NCBI GenBank assembly: GCA_902608065.1
Contig: CACLMO010000007.1
Span: 1-29,175, forward strand
Direction of reading: 5' to 3'
DNA length: 29,175 bases
DNA from: an uncultured Pelagibacteraceae bacterium
GTDB taxonomy: Bacteria > Pseudomonadota > Alphaproteobacteria > Pelagibacterales > Pelagibacteraceae
Shown: one piece after another, positions 23,144 through 29,175 of the stretch
Layout: every line of letters starts with the position of its first letter
How positions within the stretch are numbered: the stretch's first letter is position 1
Position numbers and translations under genes: made by a program
The notes under the pieces: generated by a model
Database searches by the model: none
What the model was told of the DNA's origin: nothing
Seen by the model: the letters and a program-made list of their open reading frames with translations, nothing else

Positions 23144-24474
23144 AGTTTTATTGAATTTTTAATTATTTTTATACATCTTGATATTAATTTTTTATTGTAT
23201 GATTCTCCCATAATTCTAATCTTCGGTTCAGTACCCGATTTTCTAATTAATAATCTCCCATATCCACTCATTAATTTGTTTGCTTTTTTAATTGCTTCTC
23301 TGCATTTGTTTTTACTAATAATATTTTTATCTTTAACTATTACGTTTTCTAATATTTGCGGCAAGGGTTTAAAAACGTTAAGTAAATGACTTGCTTTTTT
23401 ACCTTTTCTTAAAGAAAAAAGAACCTCCAAAGCTACCATTAGGCCATCTCCTGTAGTTGCAAATTTTCCAAGAATTATGTGCCCTGACTGCTCTCCTCCT
23501 AAGTTAAAATTTAATTTTTTCATTTTTTCTTTAACATATCTATCTCCTACATCTGTCCTGGAAAATTTTATTTTTTCATTTCTCAAAAAACTTTCTAGTC
23601 CGTAATTCGACATTAAGGTTCCAATTACACCACCTTTTAAAATTCTTTTTAATTTCCATCTTTTGGCTAGCATTGCAATAATTTGGTCGCCATCAACTAT
23701 TTTGCTGTTTTCATCACACATAATGATTCTGTCTGCATCACCATCAAAGGCAATACCAACATGTGCCTTATATTTTCTTACAAATGTTTGAATTTTGGAT
23801 GGATAAGTTGATCCACATTTTTCATTAATATTAAATCCATTAGGTTTAGTTCCAATTGAAATAACTTTCGCGCCAAGATCTTTTAATAATTTAGGGGCAG
23901 CTTTGTATCCCGCTCCATTTGCACAATCTAGAACTATTTTGGTTCCTTTTAAGCTAAAATTTTTAGGAAAGTTTTTTTTTAATATTTTAATGTATCTATC
24001 ATTGCCATCCTCGAGTCTTTTTACTCTGCCTAATAATTTAGGGTTCGTAAGCTGCTTTGTATTTTTTGTATCAATTAATTTTTCAATTTTTTTTTCTATT
24101 TGATCAGATAATTTTAATCCATCTGGCCCAAATAATTTTACTCCATTATCATAATATGGATTATGAGAAGCTGTAATCATAATACCCATATTTGCTTTCA
24201 TCAATTTTGTGAGCATTGCAAGTCCATTTGTTGGCAAAGGTCCCAAAGTAAAAATATGCATTCCACCTGATGTCAAACCGGATACCAAAGCTGGTTCTAA
24301 AGTATATCCTGATAATCTTGTGTCTTTGGCTATTATGGCAATTTGTTTAGTTTTTTTTTGATTTTTAAAATAAGTAGCTGCAGCTAATCCAAACTTAAAA
24401 AATTTTTCTCCAGTGATATTTCCTTCATTGACGGTTCCTCTTATGCCGTCTGTTCCAAAATACTTATTACTCAT
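23140..24474 (-). CDS. glmM: phosphoglucosamine mutase
   Basis: GlmM turns glucosamine-6-phosphate into glucosamine-1-phosphate for UDP-GlcNAc, the precursor of peptidoglycan and lipopolysaccharide. The 444-residue protein has the N-terminal YFGTDGIRGTVNE (5-17), the phosphoserine loop TASHNPYYDNGVK (101-113) with Ser103, the metal-binding DGDADR (about 241-246), GGEQSGHI, and the phosphate-binding RKSGTEPKIR near the C-terminus. The set identifies GlmM rather than phosphomannomutase. It begins with ATG 24472-24474, 3 bases after the folP stop. The glmM-folP-ftsH-tilS cluster is a familiar bacterial arrangement. Confidence 0.97.
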   Translation of the reverse strand: MSNKYFGTDGIRGTVNEGNITGEKFFKFGLAAATYFKNQKKTKQIAIIAKDTRLSGYTLEPALVSGLTSGGMHIFTLGPLPTNGLAMLTKLMKANMGIMITASHNPYYDNGVKLFGPDGLKLSDQIEKKIEKLIDTKNTKQLTNPKLLGRVKRLEDGNDRYIKILKKNFPKNFSLKGTKIVLDCANGAGYKAAPKLLKDLGAKVISIGTKPNGFNINEKCGSTYPSKIQTFVRKYKAHVGIAFDGDADRIIMCDENSKIVDGDQIIAMLAKRWKLKRILKGGVIGTLMSNYGLESFLRNEKIKFSRTDVGDRYVKEKMKKLNFNLGGEQSGHIILGKFATTGDGLMVALEVLFSLRKGKKASHLLNVFKPLPQILENVIVKDKNIISKNKCREAIKKANKLMSGYGRLLIRKSGTEPKIRIMGESYNKKLISRCIKIIKNSIKL

Positions 24475-24477
24475 GAA

Positions 24478-25551
24478 TTATTTTGTGTTTAAAATTTTAT
24501 TAAAAACTAATATTCCTTGATTAATTTCTTTAACATTGTGTACTCTGAATAGCTGAACTCCTTGAGAAAGTCCATACAACACTGATGCCAATGTACCTCC
24601 AGTTCGGTCTGATGTATCAAATTTTGTTACAATATGTTCTATAAATCTTTTTCTAGAAGTACCAATTAATATTGGACAGCCTAGACTATGGAATGTAGAA
24701 ATTTTAGACATAATTCTTAAGTTATGATCTAAATTTTTTCCAAAACCTATTCCTGGATCAATTATAATAAGATCTTTTTTATAATTTTTTTTTACACAAT
24801 AATTAATTTTTTCTTCAAAAAAATCATAAATGTCTAATAAAGCATCGTCATATTTTGGATTTTTTTGCATAGTTTCAGGTGTACCCTGCATATGATGCAA
24901 TATAAAAGGAATTTTTTTTGAATTAATTAAATTAAATGAATTTTTATCAAAATTTAAACCTGAAACATCATTAATAATATCTACTCCAGATTCTATACCT
25001 TTTTTCATTACATAAGATTTTCGCGTATCTAAAGAAATAATCTGACTAGCATAATTTTTTTTTAATTTAGTTATTAAACTTTCTATTCTTTGCCATTCTT
25101 CTTTTTCATTAATAATTTTTGAGCCAGGTCTTGTTGATTCTCCTCCAATATCTATTATTTTTGCTCCACCATTTATCATCACATTGGCTTGTTCATATGC
25201 TTTATTTTCTTCAAAAAATAAGCCTCCATCAGAAAAACTATCTGGAGTTACATTGAGTACTCCCATAATTTGAGGTGTATCAAATTTTATACCTAATATA
25301 TTTTTTCTTTTGCCAACTATTTTTTTTAAATCTGATTTAATCGTGTTTTTTTTTTCTTTATCAAAAGAGCCTATTTTTTCTATGGAACATATATTGCTTT
25401 CAACCACTTTTTTTCTTCTCTGGAATATTTCTAATTGATCAAATGCTATGTTTAAATTACCTGTTATAGGCAAAGCTTTTTTTGCTTTAATAAGTTTTTT
25501 TGCGTAATTTCCATAATAGAAATTACACGGTCTTGTGTAATATTTTCGCAT
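24478..25551 (-). CDS. folP: dihydropteroate synthase
   Basis: FolP condenses p-aminobenzoate with dihydropterin pyrophosphate to make dihydropteroate. The C-terminal ~265 residues form the usual barrel: PQIMGVLNVTPDSFSDGG (93-110), IIDIGGESTRPGSK, SLDTRKS, INDVSGL, HHMQGTPETMQ, IIDPGIGFGK, GTSRKRFI and the final RVHNV. The first ~90 residues are an extension beginning MRKYYTRPCNFYYG, a type also found in other alphaproteobacterial DHPS proteins and of unknown purpose; it explains the length of 357 against the usual 270-285. It lies 6 bases after ftsH and 3 before glmM. Confidence 0.96.
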   Translation of the reverse strand: MRKYYTRPCNFYYGNYAKKLIKAKKALPITGNLNIAFDQLEIFQRRKKVVESNICSIEKIGSFDKEKKNTIKSDLKKIVGKRKNILGIKFDTPQIMGVLNVTPDSFSDGGLFFEENKAYEQANVMINGGAKIIDIGGESTRPGSKIINEKEEWQRIESLITKLKKNYASQIISLDTRKSYVMKKGIESGVDIINDVSGLNFDKNSFNLINSKKIPFILHHMQGTPETMQKNPKYDDALLDIYDFFEEKINYCVKKNYKKDLIIIDPGIGFGKNLDHNLRIMSKISTFHSLGCPILIGTSRKRFIEHIVTKFDTSDRTGGTLASVLYGLSQGVQLFRVHNVKEINQGILVFNKILNTK

Positions 25552-25557
25552 TAAAAA

Positions 25558-27450
25558 TTATAGAGCTGGTTTTGGTTTTAAACCTAAAGATCCTAGAGCT
25601 GAAGATGATTCTTTTTGATCATCTTTGCTTTCTGCTGTTTCTCTTTTTGGTTGAATATTTTTTAATATTAAATCTTTTATTTCTTCACCGCTCAAAGTTT
25701 CGTAAGCAAGCAAAGCTTTAGCTAATTTATGTAGATCATCCAGTTTTTCTGTAAGAATTTTTTTAGCTCTTTGATATCCCGCATCCACTATTTTTTTAAC
25801 TTCTGCGTCTACCTTTTTGGATGTTTCTTCGGACATATGTTCTTGTCTAGCTATTTGTCTTCCAAGGAAAATTTCGTCTTCATTAGCTCCATATGATAAA
25901 GGTCCTAATTCATTGCTCATACCAAATTTTGTGACCATATCTTTTGCTAATTTAGTAGCCATTTGAATGTCAGAAGAAGCGCCTGAAGTAACTTTATCAT
26001 GACCAAAAATCATTTCTTCTGCAACTCTACCTCCCATAGCTTTTGAAATATTTGCCTCCATATATTCTCGAGTATGTGAGTACTTATCCCTTTCAGGTAA
26101 AGTCCATACTACTCCTAAAGCTCTTCCTCTCGGTATTATTGTAGCTTTATGAATTGGATCTGAAGCTTTTTCATTTAAAGCAACAATAGCGTGGCCACCT
26201 TCATGATATGCAGTAAGTTTTTTATCATCTTCTGTCATTACCATAGATCTTCTTTCAGCTCCCAACATCACTTTATCTTTAGCTTCTTCAACATCTGACA
26301 TTGTTACAATTCTTTTATTTTTTCTAGCAGCAAGTAATGCCGATTCATTTACTAAATTTGCTAAGTCTGCTCCAGAAAAACCTGGTGTGCCTCGTGCAAT
26401 TGTTCTTAATTTTACATCTGGACCAGTAGTAATTTTTTTAATATGAACTTTTAAAATAGCTTCTCTTCCAACTATATCTGGATTTGTAACAACTACCTGT
26501 CTATCAAATCTTCCTGGTCTTAATAAAGCAGGATCTAAAACATCTGGTCTATTAGTTGCGGCAATTATTATTACTCCTTCGTTTGTATCAAATCCATCCA
26601 TTTCAACAAGTAATTGGTTTAATGTTTGTTCTCTTTCATCATTACCACCACCAAGTCCAGCTCCTCTGCTTCTGCCAACGGCATCTATTTCATCTATAAA
26701 AATTATGCAAGGCGCATTTTTTTTTCCTTGTTCCATCATATCTCTAACTCTTGAAGCACCGACTCCAACAAACATTTCTACAAAGTCGGACCCAGAAATT
26801 GTAAAAAAAGGAACATCAGCCTCACCTGCTATTGCTCTTGCTAATAAAGTTTTTCCAGTTCCAGGAGGTCCTATCAAAAGGGCACCTTTAGGAATTTTTC
26901 CTCCTAGTCTTTTAAATTTTCTTGGATCTCTTAAAAATTCAACAATCTCTTCAACTTCCTCTTTTGCTTCATCAATGCCGGCAACATCATTAAAAGTAAC
27001 TTTTCCCCTAGCTTCAGATAACAATTTAGCTTTTGATTTTCCAAATCCCATGGCCCCGCCTCTTCCACCTTGCATTTGTCTCATGAAAAATATCCATACT
27101 CCGATTAATAAGAGCATTGGAAACCAAGATAATAAAACTCCAAGTAGGGAAGGCATTTTATCTTCTATTGGTGAAGCTGTTATGTTAACCCCTTTTGAAG
27201 TTAATTTTTCTACTAGATTTGGATCGTTTGGAGCGTAAGTGTTAAATGTTGTTCCATCAGCTAATACACCTTCTATGTTATTACCTTTTATATCAACTTG
27301 AATAACTCTACCATCTTCAACATTTTTTAGAAAACTTGAAAAAGGAACATTTTCTGAAACCATAGTTCTTTTTGGATTCTGGAACAAATTAAACAGTCCC
27401 ACCACGAGAAGGACTATAAGACCCCACATCATTAAATTTTTTAAATTCAT
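25558..27450 (-). CDS. ftsH: ATP-dependent zinc metalloprotease FtsH
   Basis: FtsH is a hexameric inner-membrane AAA+ protease that removes misassembled membrane proteins and selected cytosolic regulators. The 630 residues are standard: membrane segment 1 (about 7-23), a periplasmic domain (25-100), membrane segment 2 (about 101-122), AAA module with Walker A GPPGTGKT (194-201), Walker [10 protein letters not shown] (249-257), the pore motif FVGVG (227-231), the second region of homology ending RPGRFDRQ (311-318), and the zinc site HEGGH (416-420). A 68-base gap precedes it, and the minus strand there is rich in TATAA-like boxes, so it may have its own promoter within the operon. I did not find a clear sigma-32 promoter. 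Confidence 0.98.
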   Translation of the reverse strand: MNLKNLMMWGLIVLLVVGLFNLFQNPKRTMVSENVPFSSFLKNVEDGRVIQVDIKGNNIEGVLADGTTFNTYAPNDPNLVEKLTSKGVNITASPIEDKMPSLLGVLLSWFPMLLLIGVWIFFMRQMQGGRGGAMGFGKSKAKLLSEARGKVTFNDVAGIDEAKEEVEEIVEFLRDPRKFKRLGGKIPKGALLIGPPGTGKTLLARAIAGEADVPFFTISGSDFVEMFVGVGASRVRDMMEQGKKNAPCIIFIDEIDAVGRSRGAGLGGGNDEREQTLNQLLVEMDGFDTNEGVIIIAATNRPDVLDPALLRPGRFDRQVVVTNPDIVGREAILKVHIKKITTGPDVKLRTIARGTPGFSGADLANLVNESALLAARKNKRIVTMSDVEEAKDKVMLGAERRSMVMTEDDKKLTAYHEGGHAIVALNEKASDPIHKATIIPRGRALGVVWTLPERDKYSHTREYMEANISKAMGGRVAEEMIFGHDKVTSGASSDIQMATKLAKDMVTKFGMSNELGPLSYGANEDEIFLGRQIARQEHMSEETSKKVDAEVKKIVDAGYQRAKKILTEKLDDLHKLAKALLAYETLSGEEIKDLILKNIQPKRETAESKDDQKESSSALGSLGLKPKPAL

Positions 27451-27518
27451 ATAGTTATAAGATAATCATTATTTTTCAGTAAACAAGTAGCATTTAGCCA
27501 CAATATTTGAAAAAAACG

Positions 27519-28592
27519 CTATTTTCTTAACTCATTAGTTGCTTTTTTTTTCATCCCCTGTTCTTTTGAAATAGAAACAAAATCATTATTTTTTTCAATA
27601 ATACAACCTCCTAAAGTTGACTTTTGGAACTTTGATTTTTTAAGTCTATTAATTAAATTTAAAACCTTTTTTGAACGAGGTGGATAGTAAGTTCCAGATA
27701 TCAAAGACAAAATATCAGAAAAAGATTTAAAAACAATTTCTCCAGATTCTTCATTAAATATCTTTTTACTAATAAAGCATTTGTTTTCTGATAAAAAAGA
27801 AACATGTTTATGCAATGCTTTATTTTTGTAAAAATTTAAGCTTTTGTTTGCCGATAAAAGATTGTTCACACTTTTAATAATATTGTCCGTATCAAGTCCT
27901 TCTTTTTCCATTTTATCTCTATATTTTCTTACTTTTACACGTAAAAATTTATCATTATCATTTGATGGATCGTGTATGTATGTTTTAAAATAATTTAAAG
28001 TTGCGTTTTTTAAATCCTTTTTCTTAAAATTCAGGAAGGGTCTAATAATTTTTAAATTTTTTCCATAATTTACACTTTGTGACATTGATGATAGACCTGT
28101 TAAACCACTACCCCTTAATAATCTAATAAAAAAATTTTCTATTTGGTCATCAGCATGATGAGCTGTAACCAAATATTTAATATTATTTTTTAAGCAATAG
28201 CTGTTAATTAAGTCATATCTCATTTCTCTAGCATTTTTTTGAATATTGCTTTTGGGTATTTTTCCTTTCCAGACCAAAACTTTGCTTTCTATACCTTTTT
28301 TAACTAAAATTTTTTTAACTTGTTGTGCCTCTTTGTTAGATTCTTTTCTAAGTTTATGATCTACAATTAAAACATGCATTTTATTTTTAAATTCTGATGT
28401 GTATAGTTTGCTAAAATATGCTAAACACAAACTATCCGAACCTCCAGAAACACCCAAGGCAAAGTCTTCTCTATTAAGATTTTTGTAAATTATCTTTTTG
28501 AATTCTAAATAAATTTTTTTAATTTGATATTTTGTATCTAATAAAAGATTATCTTTAACTTTTCTTTTCACAATTAAACTTTTTCTTTTCAT
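27519..28592 (-). CDS. tilS: tRNA(Ile)-lysidine synthetase TilS
   Basis: TilS attaches lysine to C34 of the tRNA-Ile with anticodon CAU so that it reads AUA, an abundant codon in AT-rich genomes. The 357-residue protein has the PP-loop SGGSDS (49-54), LIVDHKLRKES, HHADDQIENFFIRLLRGSG (the second catalytic region) and RPFL. The C-terminal ~110 residues are shorter and less conserved than in long TilS proteins. The ATG at 28590-28592 overlaps the end of the upstream cpoB gene by 38 bases; an in-frame GTG at codon 8 would shorten the overlap and is an alternative start, as the conserved domain begins only at about residue 43. Confidence 0.94.
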   Translation of the reverse strand: MKRKSLIVKRKVKDNLLLDTKYQIKKIYLEFKKIIYKNLNREDFALGVSGGSDSLCLAYFSKLYTSEFKNKMHVLIVDHKLRKESNKEAQQVKKILVKKGIESKVLVWKGKIPKSNIQKNAREMRYDLINSYCLKNNIKYLVTAHHADDQIENFFIRLLRGSGLTGLSSMSQSVNYGKNLKIIRPFLNFKKKDLKNATLNYFKTYIHDPSNDNDKFLRVKVRKYRDKMEKEGLDTDNIIKSVNNLLSANKSLNFYKNKALHKHVSFLSENKCFISKKIFNEESGEIVFKSFSDILSLISGTYYPPRSKKVLNLINRLKKSKFQKSTLGGCIIEKNNDFVSISKEQGMKKKATNELRK

Positions 28593-29175
28593 ACTCTGCT
28601 TTTTGAATAACAGACTGATTCACTTTTGGATATTGTTCTTTTACACCTAAGATCATTGTGCAGCCTTGATCTTTTTCCCCAATTTGAACTAACATTACAC
28701 CTAGCTTAAGAAGGTTAACTGGTGCTTTGCTACTTTTGGGATATTTTTGATAACCATCTAAATAAGCTGTAGCGGCATCTTGATATAATTGTCTGACTCT
28801 GAAAGTTTCACCATACCAATATTGAGCATTACCAGCCAACTCATGTTGTGGATTTAAATCTACAAATTGTCTTAACGCATACTCGGCAGTTTCATAATCT
28901 CCTACTTTCAAAAAACTTATAGCAAATTTATATTGTTCTTCTGGTGGACCTTCTGGAAGAATTTTTTCTGTTCTTTCAGCAGTTTCAGCAATAACTGTTC
29001 CTACTGAATCTATAGATTGAGTTTTTTGCATTTGCTCCACGGAAGCCACCTCTTGGTCTGAAACATTTCCTAAATTTTCTCCAAAATCTTTAGGTTCATC
29101 ACTTCCAGGTAATTTCTTTTTTTTCTTTGTTATTTTTTTCTCTCCTGAATTTAATTGGTCAGTTTCTAGATCTTG
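28555..29175 (-). CDS. CpoB/YbgF-like periplasmic TPR protein, 5' end outside window
   Basis: CpoB (YbgF) is the TPR protein linked to the Tol-Pal envelope system, coordinating outer-membrane constriction with peptidoglycan synthesis. The visible frame stays open from the right edge (no stop between 29050 and 29175), so the true start lies beyond the window and an internal GTG at 29047-29049 is not needed. The visible part has a charged, low-complexity linker (lysine- then acid-rich) and, after it, three tetratricopeptide-like units: YKFAISFLKVGDYETAEYAL, AGNAQYWYGETFRVRQLYQD and APVNLLKLGVMLVQIGEKDQ, each followed by a second helix. The last matches the CpoB C-terminal pattern. It overlaps tilS by 38 bases at its end. 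Confidence 0.85.
   Translation of the reverse strand, partial: QDLETDQLNSGEKKITKKKKKLPGSDEPKDFGENLGNVSDQEVASVEQMQKTQSIDSVGTVIAETAERTEKILPEGPPEEQYKFAISFLKVGDYETAEYALRQFVDLNPQHELAGNAQYWYGETFRVRQLYQDAATAYLDGYQKYPKSSKAPVNLLKLGVMLVQIGEKDQGCTMILGVKEQYPKVNQSVIQKAEYEKKKFNCEKKS

Noticed and set aside
26705..27238. 177-codon open frame on the plus strand
   Set aside because: It lies entirely antisense to the AAA domain of ftsH, whose frame is clearly real; the translation has no recognisable motif.
27451..27518. Sigma-32 promoter before ftsH
   Set aside because: I could not find a CTTGAA-type -35 with a matching -10 at proper spacing; only AT-rich TATA-like words are present.
29047..29049. GTG as the start of the cpoB-like gene
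   Set aside because: The frame stays open to the window edge and the family has an N-terminal signal peptide and coiled coil, so the gene starts further upstream.
1..29175. CRISPR array, insertion sequence or prophage
   Set aside because: No regularly spaced long repeats, transposase or integrase frames, or phage structural genes were seen on either strand.

Overview
The window looks like a stretch of a small, streamlined, AT-rich marine alphaproteobacterial genome, most probably of the SAR11 (Pelagibacterales) type. The reasons are the very high A+T content with lysine-, asparagine- and isoleucine-rich proteins, gaps of a few bases between genes, convergent genes whose 3' ends overlap, and alphaproteobacterial features such as the N-terminal extension of dihydropteroate synthase. 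The lineage is an inference from composition and gene content; no 16S gene is present.

Layout. Bases 1-307 hold the end of a ygfZ-like gene, followed by tRNA-Leu(GAG) on the minus strand and nadA-nadC on the plus strand (NAD synthesis). Next comes an unplaced 240-residue gene on the minus strand, which faces nadC and is read from an unusually strong ribosome binding site. Behind it lies the only large non-coding gap of the window (2991-3318), with a GC-rich island and two families of short repeats. From 9946 down to 3319 runs a minus-strand operon: S49 peptidase, glyQ, glyS, ppdK and a small DUF2805/TIGR03643 protein. Then come ispB (+), pdxH (-), aroC (+), and ispA with xseB (-).

From 14009 to 18990 a tightly packed plus-strand run begins with the tRNA-modification gene sua5. 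It continues with a two-gene ABC-2 exporter, a probable 2-oxoglutarate/Fe(II) oxygenase, an FkbM-type methyltransferase and a family 17 glycosyltransferase, and stops at tRNA-Arg(TCG). These last five genes are the most accessory-looking part of the window and could be a small cell-surface or glycan modification and export cassette. Beyond the tRNA, rluD and rpoH (+) converge on a long minus-strand operon that runs from the right edge: cpoB/ybgF (cut by the edge), tilS, ftsH, folP, glmM, thiD, purA.

Most genes are housekeeping: cofactor synthesis (NAD, pyridoxal phosphate, folate, thiamine, isoprenoid chains), translation (GlyRS, TilS, Sua5, RluD, two tRNAs), envelope precursors (GlmM, CpoB) and proteostasis (FtsH, RpoH). 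I found no CRISPR array, insertion sequence or rRNA. The points most worth a second look are the orphan 240-residue gene with its repeat-rich upstream region, the exporter/oxygenase/methyltransferase/glycosyltransferase cassette beside tRNA-Arg, and several genes whose likely -10 box lies only 6-9 bases before the start codon.
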